Source: Caulobacter mirabilis
GTDB taxonomy: Bacteria > Pseudomonadota > Alphaproteobacteria > Caulobacterales > Caulobacteraceae
Reading direction: 5' to 3'
NCBI RefSeq assembly: GCF_002749615.1
Contig: NZ_CP024201.1
Span: 1,178,001-1,242,000, forward strand
DNA length: 64,000 bases
How positions within the stretch are numbered: the stretch's first letter is position 1; each line of letters starts with the position of its first letter. Below the pieces are notes generated by a model. The model did not search any database. It was not told the origin of the DNA and was given only the letters and a program-made list of their open reading frames with translations. Of this stretch, positions 1 to 8,784 are shown piece after piece. The position numbers were made by a program, and so were the translations under genes.

Positions 1-1
1 C

Positions 2-2047
2 GCCGAGGAACGCCGGCTGCTGGCGATTCGCCAGGCCCAGGCCGACGCGGACGAGCGGCGTGGCCTCGCCCTGACCCTCGGCGTCGGCGGCCTGGCGCTG
101 GTCGGCCTGGTTCTGGCGGTGCTGGCGCTGGCGCGGGCCAACCGGGACATGTCCCGCGCCCTGGGGGAGCGGGACGCCGCGGACGCCGCACGCCGCGAAT
201 CCGACGCGCTGGTGCGGGCGGTGTTCGAAAACATCCCCGACTATCTCTACACCTTCGACATCACCCCCGATCGCCGGTTCCTCGTCGGCGACTTCAATCC
301 GGCCCTGGCCAAGCTGCTGGGCGACGAGGTCGAGTCCTATCGCGGTCGGGAGGTGCTGGAGGTCTTCCCCGTGCTCGGTCCCCGGCTGCTGGCCACCTAT
401 GAGCGGGTGCTGGCCGCGGGCCGGGCGCTGGTCATGCGGGACGCCATGGAGCTGCCGGGCGGCGAGCGGGTGTCCTGGGAATCGATCCTGGCGCCGGTCT
501 ACGACGCGGCGGGCCGTCCGACGCGGATCGTGGGATCGTCGCGCGACATCTCAGAGCGCGAGCGGGCCGAGGAGCAGGCTCGGCGGTCGCAGAGGATGGA
601 GGCGGTCGGCCAGCTGACCGGCGGGGTCGCCCATGACTTCAACAACCTGCTGCAGGTGATCCGCGCCAACCTCGAGATGGTTGAGCGCAGCCTGACCGAC
701 GCCAAGCTGCGCGGCCGTCTCCAGAACGCGCTGCACGCCTCCGATCGGGCGGCCGACCTGACGCGTCAGCTGCTCGCCTTCGCCCGCCGCCAGCCGCTGG
801 AGCCTCAGGTCGTGAACCTGGGCCGGATGGTCGGGGAGATGGCCGAGCTGCTGCGCCGGACGCTGGGTGAATCGATCGAAGTCGAGACGGTCCTGGCCGG
901 AGGACTCTGGAACACGGTGGCCGACCCGACCCAGGTGGAGAGCGCGCTGCTGAACCTGGCGATCAACGCCCGGGACGCGATGGACGGCGGCGGCCGCCTG
1001 ACCGTCGAGCTGGCCAACGCCGCCCTGGACGACGGCTACGCCGCGCGCAACCACGATGTCGCGCCGGGCCAGTATGTGATGCTGGCGGTCTCGGACACCG
1101 GGACCGGGATGTCGCGCGAGGTTCTGGCGCGGGTCTTTGAGCCGTTCTTCACCACCAAGGGGGAGGGCAAGGGCACCGGGCTGGGCCTTTCGATGGTCTA
1201 TGGCTTCGTGAAGCAGTCGAAAGGCCACATCCAAATCTACAGCGAGCCCGGCCAGGGTACGACGGTGAAGATCTATCTGCCGCGCACCCGCAAGGCCGAG
1301 CCGGCCGCGCCGGCGATCGAACGCCTGGACGAGGGGCGGGGCGAGATCGTCCTGGTCGTGGAGGATGAGGAGGCCGTCCGCGAGGCGGCTTGCGCGATGC
1401 TGGTCGAGCTGGGCTACGGCTGTCTCCAGGCCGATGGGCCGGCCTCGGCTCTGGCTTTGCTGAACGGAGAAGCGCGGATCGACCTCCTGTTCACTGACGT
1501 GGTCATGCCGGGCGACATGAAGACTCCCGCCTTCGTCGCCGAGGCGCAGCGGCTGCGGCCGGGCCTGCCGGTCGTCTACACCTCGGGTTACACCGAGAAC
1601 GCCATCGTCCACCACGGCCGGCTCGATGACGGTGTGGCTCTGCTATCGAAGCCCTACGGCAAGGCGGACTTGGCGCGGAAGATCGCCGCGGGGCTGCGGA
1701 CCGGCCGCAGCGTGGTGCTGATCGTCGAGGACGAGGCGCTGGTCCGCACGGCGGCCGTCGAGATGGCGATCGAGCTGGGCTTCGGCGTGATCGAGGCGGC
1801 GGACGCGAGCGAGGCGCTGGCCTTCCTGGAAAGCGACGCCCGCATCGATGTCCTGCTCAGCGACGTCGGCCTGCCGGGCATGAAGGGCGACGAACTGATC
1901 CGGCGCGCCGCGGCGATGCGGCCTGGTCTGCGGCTGGTGGTGGCGAGCGGTTATTCCCCGGATCCGGTCACCGCTCCCAGCGACGGCGTCCTGACCCTGG
2001 ACAAGCCCTACGACGTCGCCGCTCTGGCCCGCGCGCTGGGGGCGTAA
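2..2047 (+). CDS. Hybrid sensor histidine kinase, 5' end outside the window
   Basis: The frame is open from the window edge, so the N-terminus is missing. The first visible residues are a charged helix and one strongly hydrophobic transmembrane segment (about bases 65-130), as expected at the end of a periplasmic CHASE3-like sensor. Next come a PAS domain (about 215-560), a HisKA H-box with AHDFNNLL (His codon 632-634), an HATPase domain with G-box GTGLGLS (to about 1295), and two tandem receiver domains with phospho-acceptor contexts LLFTDVV and LLSDVGLPG. Internal GTG codons such as 119 are not the true start. It probably autophosphorylates and passes phosphate within itself; the signal and downstream partner are unknown. 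Confidence 0.85.
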   Translation, partial: AEERRLLAIRQAQADADERRGLALTLGVGGLALVGLVLAVLALARANRDMSRALGERDAADAARRESDALVRAVFENIPDYLYTFDITPDRRFLVGDFNPALAKLLGDEVESYRGREVLEVFPVLGPRLLATYERVLAAGRALVMRDAMELPGGERVSWESILAPVYDAAGRPTRIVGSSRDISERERAEEQARRSQRMEAVGQLTGGVAHDFNNLLQVIRANLEMVERSLTDAKLRGRLQNALHASDRAADLTRQLLAFARRQPLEPQVVNLGRMVGEMAELLRRTLGESIEVETVLAGGLWNTVADPTQVESALLNLAINARDAMDGGGRLTVELANAALDDGYAARNHDVAPGQYVMLAVSDTGTGMSREVLARVFEPFFTTKGEGKGTGLGLSMVYGFVKQSKGHIQIYSEPGQGTTVKIYLPRTRKAEPAAPAIERLDEGRGEIVLVVEDEEAVREAACAMLVELGYGCLQADGPASALALLNGEARIDLLFTDVVMPGDMKTPAFVAEAQRLRPGLPVVYTSGYTENAIVHHGRLDDGVALLSKPYGKADLARKIAAGLRTGRSVVLIVEDEALVRTAAVEMAIELGFGVIEAADASEALAFLESDARIDVLLSDVGLPGMKGDELIRRAAAMRPGLRLVVASGYSPDPVTAPSDGVLTLDKPYDVAALARALGA

Positions 2048-2078
2048 TCAGGATCCAAGCGCCGGCGGCCCCTTCCAT

Positions 2079-2187
2079 CCGGTCGCCCCGGCGAAGGCCG
2101 GCGTCCAGGTCTTAGAGCTCTGTTTCGGCGCAACATTCCCTGCGACAGAGGCTGAACCCGGGTCCTGGCCTTCGCCGGGATGACCGG
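2079..2187. repeat. Inverted pair of a short dispersed intergenic repeat
   Basis: Two 21-nt arms at 2079-2099 and 2167-2187 are inverted copies of each other with two mismatches; the core is GGCCTTCGCCGGGATGACCGG split over the arm. A third copy with one mismatch is at 49685-49705. The element lies between a kinase gene and a GNAT gene that converge, and transcribed it would fold as a long hairpin. It looks like a REP-type or terminator-associated intergenic repeat. Confidence 0.6.
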
Positions 2188-2200
2188 AGTTGAATGGGCC

Positions 2201-2746
2201 TCAGACCCCCCGCAGCTCCAGGCCCGGCGCGTCGGGCGGCGCGTCGGCGCCGGCGTTGAGGGGGCGCTGCATCAGGACAATGTCCATCCAGCGGCCGAAC
2301 TTGTAGCCGACCGCCTCCATGACGCCCTGGCGCCGAAACCCCATGGCCGTGTGCAGACCGATCGAGCCGGCGTTGTCCGAGCCGCCGATGACGGCCATCA
2401 TCTGGCGCAGGCCCAGGGCCTCGCAATCGTCGATCACGCGCGCCAGCACCGCCCGGCCGACGCCCAGGCCCTTGGCGTCCGGCGCGACGTAGACGCTGTC
2501 CTCGACCAGATAGCGATAGGCGGCTCGCAGGCGGAACGGCGCGGCGTAGGCGAGACCGACGACGGCGCCGTCGATCTCCGCCACAACATAGGGCAGGCCA
2601 CGCGCCTGGACGGCGGCCAGGCGCTGGGCCATCTCCGCCGGCCCGGGCGGAACCTCCTCGAAGGTCCCGACTCCGTTCAGGCAGGCGTCGCCATAGATGG
2701 CGGCCAGCGCCGGTGCGTCGTCCTGCGTGGCCGCCCTGATGATCAC
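2201..2746 (-). CDS. GNAT N-acetyltransferase, phosphinothricin-acetyltransferase type
   Basis: The 181-residue product begins VIIRAATQDD and has the GNAT acetyl-CoA loop, here KGLGVGRAVL, followed by GSIGLHTAMGF, typical of PAT/YncA-like acetyltransferases that acylate amino groups of small molecules. The start is GTG at 2746, inferred because the downstream end of the oligopeptidase gene overlaps it as GTGA (stop 2745-2743), a usual translational-coupling arrangement. The frame stays open far upstream inside the oligopeptidase gene, but that part is only an antiphase shadow. The substrate cannot be read from sequence. A detoxification role is typical for the family but unproven here. Confidence 0.85.
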   Translation of the reverse strand: MIIRAATQDDAPALAAIYGDACLNGVGTFEEVPPGPAEMAQRLAAVQARGLPYVVAEIDGAVVGLAYAAPFRLRAAYRYLVEDSVYVAPDAKGLGVGRAVLARVIDDCEALGLRQMMAVIGGSDNAGSIGLHTAMGFRRQGVMEAVGYKFGRWMDIVLMQRPLNAGADAPPDAPGLELRGV

Positions 2747-4914
2747 GCCGTCTTCCAACCCTTCTCCACCGCCCAGACAGCGAAGGCATAGTCGAGGGCG
2801 ATCTCCTTCAGGAAATCGAACCGACCGGAGGCGCCGCCATGGCCTGCTTCCATATTGATCTTCAGCAGGACCGGGTTGCCGCTGGTCGAGGCAGGCCGCA
2901 GCTTGGCCACCCACTTCTCCGGCTCCCAGTAGGTGACGCGCGGATCGCTGAGGCCGCCGGTGGCCAGGATGGCCGGGTAGGGTTTGGCGCCGATCTGGTC
3001 GTAGGGGCTGTAGCTGTACATGTAGTCGTAGGCCTCGGGATCCTCGATCGGATTGCCCCATTCCGGCCATTCCGGCGGCGTCAGCGGCAGGCTCGTGTCG
3101 CTCATGGTGTTGATCACATCGACGAAAGGCACCGCCGCGATGATCCCGGCCCACAGGTCCGGCCGCATGTTGGTGATTGCGCCCATCAGCAGGCCGCCGG
3201 CCGAGCCGCCGTAGGCCACTGTCCGTTCCGGCTTGCCGTAGCCGTTGGCGTGCAGGTGTTCGGCGCAGGCGATGAAATCGGTGAAGGTGTTCTTCTTCTT
3301 GAACTTCTTGCCGTCGAGGAACCAGCTCCAGCCTTTCTCGGACCCGCCGCGCGGACAGGCCGTGGCCCAGATCCAGCCGCGGTCGACGAGGCTCAGATTG
3401 CGGATCGAGAAGTTCGGCTCCTGCGAGATGCCATAGCTGCCGTAGCCGTAGAGGAGCAGCGGAGCCGAGCCGTCCAGCCTGGTCCCCTTCTTCATCAGCA
3501 CGAAGATCGGCACCTCGGCGCCGTCGGCGGCCTTGGCGTTCAGGCGGCGGGTCTCGTACCTGGCCGGGTCGTGGCCCGAGGGGATCTCCTGGGTCTTGCG
3601 CAGGGTCCGCTTGCGGGTGGCCATGTCGTAGTCGAACCACTGCCGCGGCGTGGTCATCGAGGTGTAGGTGAACCGCAGCGACGGGGTGTCGTACTCGTAG
3701 CCGCCGTCCAGGCCGAGCGCATAGGCCTGCTCGTCGAAGGTGATGGCGTGCTCGGCGCCGTCCTTGGCCGTGATGACGATACGGTTCAGCGCATCGACCT
3801 TCTCCAGCCGCACGAAGTGGTTCTTGAAGGCGGTGGTCCCCTGGATCAGGGCGCCCGGCTTGAAGGCGATCCAGTCCTTCCACTGGGCCTTGCCCGGCTT
3901 GTCCTCGGGGGCGGTGACCAGCTTGAAGTCGACCGCGCCGTCGGCGTTGGTGCGGATCACGAAGTGGTCGTTCCAGTGGTCGACGTCATAGCGCATCCCG
4001 ACCTGGCGCTTCTCGACCAGGACCGGCTTGGCGGTCGGGTCGGAGGCGGGGATCAGCCAGGCCTCGCTGCTGTCCTGGTTGCCGCAGCCGATGATGATCC
4101 ACTTGCGGGACTGGGTGACGCCGGCGCCGAGGAAGAAGCCTTCGTCCGGTTCGTCGTAGACCAGCACGTCGTCCTTGGCCGCGCCGCCGATCGGGCGGCG
4201 GAAAATCTTCGCCGGCCGGCCGTTGTCGTCGCGCAGGGTCCAGAAGATCCACTTCGCGTCGGGCGAGAAGATGAAGTCCGCCACGCTCTCGATCGGCTCG
4301 CCGACGGCTTTCCCCGAAGCGACGTCCTTGACGTGCAGGCGGTAGACCTCCGACCCCTGCTCGTCGACCATCCAGCCGTAGCGGGCATGGTCGTCGGTGT
4401 GATGGGCCGAGCCGACCTCGTAGAAGGCCTTGCCCTTGGACTCGGTCTCCTCGTTCAGCAGGATGACCTCGCCGTCGGTCTTGCCCTTCGGCCGGCGGGC
4501 ATGGATCGGGTGCTGCGCGCCCTTCTCGAAGCGAGTGTAGTACTCCCAGGCGCCGTCGGCGTCGGGAACGGAGGCGTCGTCCTCCTTGATGCGCCCCTTC
4601 ATCTCCTCGAACATCTGCGCCTGCAGCGTCTCGGTCGGGCTGAGCATGGCCTTGGTGTAGGCGTTCTCAGCGGTGAGGTGCTCCTTGACCTCGGCCTTGA
4701 TCAGGGTCGGGTCGCGCAGGACCTTCTGCCAGTTGTCGTCCTTCATCCAGGCGTAGTCGTCGGTCCGCACGCGGCCCAGCTGTTCGATGCGCTTGGGGAT
4801 CTTCTTGGCGACGGGCGGGACGGGCTTGGACGTGGCGGACATGGCGTTCTTCGCGACAAGAGTGGTGGAAAGCGCGGCGGAGGCGGAAGCCACCATCATT
4901 TGGCGCCGGTTCAT
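2743..4914 (-). CDS. ptrB: Oligopeptidase B-type prolyl oligopeptidase (S9A)
   Basis: The 723-residue protein has the N-terminal beta-propeller and C-terminal alpha/beta-hydrolase layout of S9 peptidases, which cleave short peptides, here probably after basic residues. The catalytic triad is visible: Ser571 in GGSAGG, Asp657 in SDPRV and His692 in EAGHGG. The first 27 residues start MNRRQMM and continue with a hydrophobic Ala-rich stretch, so export, possibly by Tat, is likely; most enterobacterial oligopeptidase B enzymes are cytoplasmic. Its stop overlaps the GTG start of the GNAT gene, so the two are probably co-translated. Family assignment is firm; cleavage preference is inferred. Confidence 0.9.
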   Translation of the reverse strand: MNRRQMMVASASAALSTTLVAKNAMSATSKPVPPVAKKIPKRIEQLGRVRTDDYAWMKDDNWQKVLRDPTLIKAEVKEHLTAENAYTKAMLSPTETLQAQMFEEMKGRIKEDDASVPDADGAWEYYTRFEKGAQHPIHARRPKGKTDGEVILLNEETESKGKAFYEVGSAHHTDDHARYGWMVDEQGSEVYRLHVKDVASGKAVGEPIESVADFIFSPDAKWIFWTLRDDNGRPAKIFRRPIGGAAKDDVLVYDEPDEGFFLGAGVTQSRKWIIIGCGNQDSSEAWLIPASDPTAKPVLVEKRQVGMRYDVDHWNDHFVIRTNADGAVDFKLVTAPEDKPGKAQWKDWIAFKPGALIQGTTAFKNHFVRLEKVDALNRIVITAKDGAEHAITFDEQAYALGLDGGYEYDTPSLRFTYTSMTTPRQWFDYDMATRKRTLRKTQEIPSGHDPARYETRRLNAKAADGAEVPIFVLMKKGTRLDGSAPLLLYGYGSYGISQEPNFSIRNLSLVDRGWIWATACPRGGSEKGWSWFLDGKKFKKKNTFTDFIACAEHLHANGYGKPERTVAYGGSAGGLLMGAITNMRPDLWAGIIAAVPFVDVINTMSDTSLPLTPPEWPEWGNPIEDPEAYDYMYSYSPYDQIGAKPYPAILATGGLSDPRVTYWEPEKWVAKLRPASTSGNPVLLKINMEAGHGGASGRFDFLKEIALDYAFAVWAVEKGWKTA

Positions 4915-5145
4915 AGCTCAAATCCCCCCGATGGACTTCGGCCGGCGCGTCGTCACGGCGCGCCGATCCGGTCGGTTCATGTCTTAGATGCGAGCCCGAT
5001 TCGCCGCCTGTTCACATTCCGCGGATCGGGCCGGCTGCGGCAGGGCGTCAGCTTGTGCGGGCGCGCGCTTGCGGTCAAATGGGGACGCATCATCGAACGG
5101 GCGGACAACGGCCCGACCTGTAGGCGTAGTCACCAAGGGGCGTCG

Positions 5146-5970
5146 ATGGCCTGGGATCTTTCCGTCGACCTGATCAAGGCGACGGTCCAGCTGGAGCAAC
5201 CGCTGGGCAACGGCACGCGGACGGTCGGCACCGGCTTCCTGATCGATGCGCCGACGCCGGACGGCAAGCCGCGCACGGTGCTGGTCACCGCCGCCCACGT
5301 GTTCGACCGCATGCCCTCGGTCGAGGCCCGTATCGGCTATCGGATCCAGAACAGCGACGGCGCCTGGCGCTACGACCCCAGGCCGCTGACCATCCGCGAC
5401 GAGGCCAAGGCCCCGATCTGGACGCGGCACCCGACGCGCGACGTGGCGGCGATCGTGATCCAGGCGCCGGAGGAGTTCGCCAAGGCGGCGATCCCGCTGT
5501 CCTGGCTGGCTCAGGACGACACCTTCACCCAGTACGCCCTGGGGCCCGGCGACGAGATGATGGCGCTAGGCTTCCCGCGCGGGCTGGCCGCGAACCAGGC
5601 CGGTTTCCCGATCCTGCGGTCGGGTCGGGTGGCGTCCTACCCGCTGGCGCCGTCCAGCGTCTTCCCGACCTTCCTGCTCGACTTCAGCGTCTTCCCGGGC
5701 AACTCCGGCGGGCCGGTGTTCATGGCCGAGGGCGCCCGCCGCCGTCCGGGCGCCACGGAGGCCCAGGAGGTGCAGTTCGTCGCCGGAATGCTGACCCAGC
5801 AGGTGGAGCTGTCCGGAGAGCGGCTGGAAATCGGCATCGTCACCCACGCCCGCTTCATCCGGGAGACGGTGGCCATGATCGACGGCGTGATTCCGCCCGC
5901 CGCGCCGACGCCGGATCTGCCCGCGACCAGCACCACGGCGGCCTCGACCGGAACTCATACGGAACCCTGA
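5146..5970 (+). CDS. Trypsin-like serine protease (S1 fold)
   Basis: The 274-residue protein carries a complete chymotrypsin-fold triad: His51 in TAAHVF, Asp99 in RDVAAI and Ser187 in GNSGGP. There is no PDZ domain and no clear signal peptide; the tail after about residue 245 is a Pro/Thr/Ala-rich linker. The ATG at 5146 is preceded by AAGGGG and starts the part that looks like real protein; the same frame is open for more than 2 kb upstream, but that is antisense to the oligopeptidase gene. An EcfG-like promoter for the next gene overlaps its stop codon. The substrate is unknown; a cytoplasmic or poorly exported HtrA-like quality-control role is possible. Confidence 0.85.
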   Translation: MAWDLSVDLIKATVQLEQPLGNGTRTVGTGFLIDAPTPDGKPRTVLVTAAHVFDRMPSVEARIGYRIQNSDGAWRYDPRPLTIRDEAKAPIWTRHPTRDVAAIVIQAPEEFAKAAIPLSWLAQDDTFTQYALGPGDEMMALGFPRGLAANQAGFPILRSGRVASYPLAPSSVFPTFLLDFSVFPGNSGGPVFMAEGARRRPGATEAQEVQFVAGMLTQQVELSGERLEIGIVTHARFIRETVAMIDGVIPPAAPTPDLPATSTTAASTGTHTEP

Positions 5971-5986
5971 CCCGCCCTGAAGGGTT
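5961..5986 (+). promoter_or_regulatory. EcfG (sigma-T type) general-stress promoter for csbD
   Basis: GGAAC at 5961-5965 and GGTT at 5983-5986 are separated by 17 nt, matching the alphaproteobacterial EcfG consensus GGAAC-N16/17-(C/G)GTT. It ends 36 nt before the csbD start and overlaps the stop of the preceding protease gene. CsbD-family genes are common general-stress targets, so the match makes biological sense. Confidence 0.65.
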
Positions 5987-6022
5987 CTTCTGGCTCCCCA
6001 AACAGCCTGAAGGAGACCCGAC

Positions 6023-6241
6023 ATGTGGGACCGCGTCGAAGGCAACTGGAAGCAGCTTACCGGCAAGGTGAAGGAACAGTGGGGCAAGCTCACTGACGAC
6101 GACCTGACCGTGATCGCCGGCAAGCGCGATCAGCTGATCGGCAAGATCCAGGAACGCTACGGCTACGCCAAGGACAAGGCCGAGCACGAGATCCGGGAGT
6201 TCGAGCGCCGCATGGACGAGCCCCGCTCGTTCGATCGCTAG
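6023..6241 (+). CDS. CsbD family general stress protein
   Basis: The 72-residue, highly charged protein starts MWDRVEGNWKQLTGKVKEQWG, the hallmark of CsbD proteins, small predicted four-helix proteins induced by stress in many bacteria. The molecular function is not known for the family. A GGAG ribosome-binding site sits 7 nt upstream of the ATG. The gene has its own EcfG-like promoter overlapping the end of the protease gene, and two hairpins follow it, so it is probably a monocistronic general-stress transcript. Confidence 0.9.
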   Translation: MWDRVEGNWKQLTGKVKEQWGKLTDDDLTVIAGKRDQLIGKIQERYGYAKDKAEHEIREFERRMDEPRSFDR

Positions 6242-6251
6242 CGCCTAGGCC

Positions 6252-6284
6252 GGGACATGCTCCCGTAGGGGCGTGTCCCCTTTC
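6252..6284 (+). terminator. Stem-loop after csbD
   Basis: GGGACATGC (6252-6260) pairs with GCGTGTCCC (6271-6279) with one G-U pair around a 10-nt loop, and CTTTC follows. It is the first of two hairpins after csbD and the weaker one because the U tract is short. Confidence 0.5.
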
Positions 6285-6297
6285 GGCTCAGAAGCGT

Positions 6298-6327
6298 GGG
6301 GACGGCTCAACCAGCCGTCCCCATTTT
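6298..6327 (+). terminator. Rho-independent terminator downstream of csbD
   Basis: GGGGACGGCT (6298-6307) pairs perfectly with AGCCGTCCCC (6313-6322) around a 5-nt loop, followed by ATTTT (6323-6327). This is a canonical intrinsic terminator. Confidence 0.8.
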
Positions 6328-6402
6328 CACGAATGGGTATCCTTAAGGTTGTGGTTTCCATTTTGCACCCGCACTGGTGGTTCTGTGCGGGAGTGTCCCA
6401 AA

Positions 6403-7605
6403 ATGGACTTCACGATCCGACCTTTCGAACTCGGCGACCACGAGGCGGTCAACCGACTCTGCAATTGGGCCTGGTGGCCGCAACGCAGCGCCGAAGGCTG
6501 GCGCTGGCTGGCCGAAGGACCGCCCGGCGCGTTGGACGATGGCGAGATCGGGCCGTCGGGATGGGTGTGCGAGAGCGAGAAGGGGGTGCTCGCCTTCGTC
6601 GGCAACTGCGTCCAGCGGTTCGCCTTCGAGGACCGGACCTTCGTGGGGGCCACGGGGCACACTCTGCTGGTCGATCCGCGACTGCGGGGCGCGAGCCGCG
6701 ATCTGCTGCGCCGCTTCGTGCGCCAGCCGAACCGCTTCGCCCGCTACACCTTCAACGCCAATGACCGGTCGGCCCCGCTCTACAAGCATTTCGGCATGCA
6801 TCCCTGGCCGGAAGGGCTCAGCGCGGTGAAGTATGTCTGGCGCACCGATTGGACCGGCGTCGCCAGTGAACGGGCGCTGCGCTGGTTCAACGGGCTGTCG
6901 GGACATTCCGGCTCACGCGACGGCGGTGAGCGGTTCCTGTCGGACCGCCCCTGGACCGGGACTATCGGCTGGCGCGCCCCCGGCGTGCGGCAGATGGCGC
7001 TGAACGAGATCGACGATCGCTTCGATCGCCTGTGGGCGGAGTTGCGGGACGACGGGCGGCTGTTGGCCTTCCGCGACGCGGCCAGCCTTCGCTGGCGCTG
7101 TGGCGACCCCGACCTGTCCTGCCCGCCGGTCCTGCTTGGCTACGAGGTTGGCGGCAGACTCGCCGGCTACCTGCTCGCCTTCTTCTCGAAGGGGTCGGAG
7201 ATCGAGCGTCCGGCGATGGAGGTCATCGATCTGGTCGCGCTGCGTTCCGTGGAGATGACCGCCGTTTCGGCGCTGCTGCGGACGCTGCTGCTGTCGGCGC
7301 GTCGCTTCGGCGCCGCCCGGGTCAGGCTCCAGACCGTCAATCCCGAGCTCGACCAGGTGCTCGCGCCGTTCGCTCTGGCCAAGCGCCAGTACCGGCACAA
7401 TCACTGCCACATCCATTGGGGCGAGGAGACCGACGAGCGGATGAAGCAGGCCTGGTTCGCCACTCCCTACGACGGCGACTACAGCTTCTGCCTGCGGCCG
7501 CCGCCCAGGCCGGCGCTGGACGGTGACCTGGCTCAGACTGTCCGCATGCCGACCGCGCGGGAGGTTCCGGCGGCCGGCGATGCGAACTGGATCTACGCGC
7601 CGTAG
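6403..7605 (+). CDS. GNAT-fold acyltransferase-like protein of unknown substrate
   Basis: The product from ATG 6403 is 400 residues and begins MDFTIRPFELGDHEAVNRL, the usual start of a GNAT domain. An acceptor region with NANDRSAPLYKHFGM near residue 130 matches the GNAT C-terminal motif, and the C-terminal half looks like a second, degenerate GNAT or FemAB-like lobe. A TTG at 6349 would add 18 residues but they do not look like protein of this family. The 3' end overlaps the convergent MaoC gene by 13 bp. I cannot name the substrate; polysaccharide or cell-envelope acylation is a common role for such double-lobed proteins. Confidence 0.7.
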   Translation: MDFTIRPFELGDHEAVNRLCNWAWWPQRSAEGWRWLAEGPPGALDDGEIGPSGWVCESEKGVLAFVGNCVQRFAFEDRTFVGATGHTLLVDPRLRGASRDLLRRFVRQPNRFARYTFNANDRSAPLYKHFGMHPWPEGLSAVKYVWRTDWTGVASERALRWFNGLSGHSGSRDGGERFLSDRPWTGTIGWRAPGVRQMALNEIDDRFDRLWAELRDDGRLLAFRDAASLRWRCGDPDLSCPPVLLGYEVGGRLAGYLLAFFSKGSEIERPAMEVIDLVALRSVEMTAVSALLRTLLLSARRFGAARVRLQTVNPELDQVLAPFALAKRQYRHNHCHIHWGEETDERMKQAWFATPYDGDYSFCLRPPPRPALDGDLAQTVRMPTAREVPAAGDANWIYAP

Positions 7606-8042
7606 ACGATGGAGATCGTCTCGGCCACGCAGGCCGGGCGATCTTCGCCCTCGATCTCGATGGTGCACTCGTTCTTCATCTGCAGGCCGCCGGCCTTGGC
7701 CTCGACCGACAGCAGCTTCTGGCGCATGCGCACCTTCTTGCCGACGCGGACCATGTTGGTGAAGCGGACCTTGTCGCTGCCGTAGTTGATGCCGCGCGTC
7801 ACGCCGTTGACCTTCAGCAGCTTGGCGCCGAGGAAGGGGATCAGCGACAGCGTCAGGTAGCCGTGGGCGATCGGCCCGCCGATCTCCCGGGTGGCCCGGT
7901 CGACGTCGACGTGGATCCACTGGTGGTCGCCCGTGGCTTCGGCGAACTGGTTGACCCGCTCCTGCGTGATCTCAAGCCAGTCGGAGACGCCGATCTCCTG
8001 GCCGGCGAGGCTGGGCAGGTCGGCGAAGGCGACTTCCTTCAT
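7593..8042 (-). CDS. MaoC family (R)-specific enoyl-CoA hydratase-like protein
   Basis: The 149-residue single hot-dog-fold protein carries the hydratase 2 motif: Asp and His in GDHQWIHVD near residue 40, followed by GGPIAHGYLTLSL. Enzymes of this kind hydrate trans-2-enoyl-CoA to (R)-3-hydroxyacyl-CoA, linking beta-oxidation with polyhydroxyalkanoate or specialised acyl-CoA routes. It is a single gene, convergent with the GNAT-like gene (13-bp overlap). A role in the nearby catabolic locus is possible but not shown by position. Confidence 0.88.
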   Translation of the reverse strand: MKEVAFADLPSLAGQEIGVSDWLEITQERVNQFAEATGDHQWIHVDVDRATREIGGPIAHGYLTLSLIPFLGAKLLKVNGVTRGINYGSDKVRFTNMVRVGKKVRMRQKLLSVEAKAGGLQMKNECTIEIEGEDRPACVAETISIVYGA

Positions 8043-8127
8043 TGCGTTTCTCCGGATTTGAACAATCGTTTGACACTAGGTCGCGGCGCAGGCCTCGGCA
8101 AGGCGGGCTGGTGAGACGGTCTTGGCG

Positions 8128-8784
8128 TCAGCCCGCCGGCAGGCCCAGCCGCGCGGCATAGGCGCCGAGTTCGGCGGCGCTGTGCAGGTCGAGCTTGCGC
8201 ATCAGGTTCTCCCGGTGCTTGCGCGCCGTGGGCAGGCTGACTCCCAGCCGTTCGGCGGCCTCCCGGGTGGTCGCGCCCTGGGCGATCAGGCCGAGCATCT
8301 GTCGCTCGCGACGGGTCAACGGCACCGCTGATACGGCCTCGGCCGCCGGCTCCGCATGACCTGGCCGGCCTTGGGCGGTCAGGAAGCGGACGGTCTGGCC
8401 GACATAGCCCTGGCCCGCCCGGACGGCCTCGACCGCCGCTGACAGCTCGGCGGGGTCGCCGGTCTTGGTCAGGTATCCGTCCGCGCCAGCCTCCAGCGCG
8501 GCGCGCACGGCGCGGGGTTCGGTGTTGGCGGTCAGCACCAGGATCCGGAGGGCGGGAAAGCCCTCGCGCAGCTCGCGCACGAACTGCATCCCCGCTCGCC
8601 CCGGCATGCCCAGATCGAGGAAGAGAAGGTCCACGGCCTCCGTCTTCAGCATGGAGAGCGTCTCCGCCGCGTCCCCCGCCTCGCCCACGACGACGATGTC
8701 GTCCATGATCGACAGCAACAGTTTGAGCCCCTCACGGACGATCGCGTGGTCGTCAGCGAGGGCGGCTTTGAGGGTACGCTTCAT
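8128..8784 (-). CDS. NarL/LuxR-family response regulator
   Basis: From ATG 8784 the protein has 218 residues: a receiver domain (residues 5-120) with phospho-acceptor Asp57 in LLFLDLGMPG and acidic pair Asp11-Asp12, a linker, and a LuxR-type helix-turn-helix (about 150-212; TRRERQMLGLIAQG, TTREAAERLGVS). GGAG lies five bases before this ATG, which supports it over an 18-codon extension. It is divergent from a hybrid histidine kinase and the two starts share the palindrome TTCATGAA, so they are very probably a cognate pair. Confidence 0.9.
   Translation of the reverse strand: MKRTLKAALADDHAIVREGLKLLLSIMDDIVVVGEAGDAAETLSMLKTEAVDLLFLDLGMPGRAGMQFVRELREGFPALRILVLTANTEPRAVRAALEAGADGYLTKTGDPAELSAAVEAVRAGQGYVGQTVRFLTAQGRPGHAEPAAEAVSAVPLTRRERQMLGLIAQGATTREAAERLGVSLPTARKHRENLMRKLDLHSAAELGAYAARLGLPAG

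Noticed and set aside
2839-5970. A 1043-codon open frame on the plus strand across the oligopeptidase gene
   Set aside because: The first 2.3 kb is antisense to a clear oligopeptidase B gene and its translation is Arg/Gly/Val-rich with no domain. Only the part from 5146 is real.
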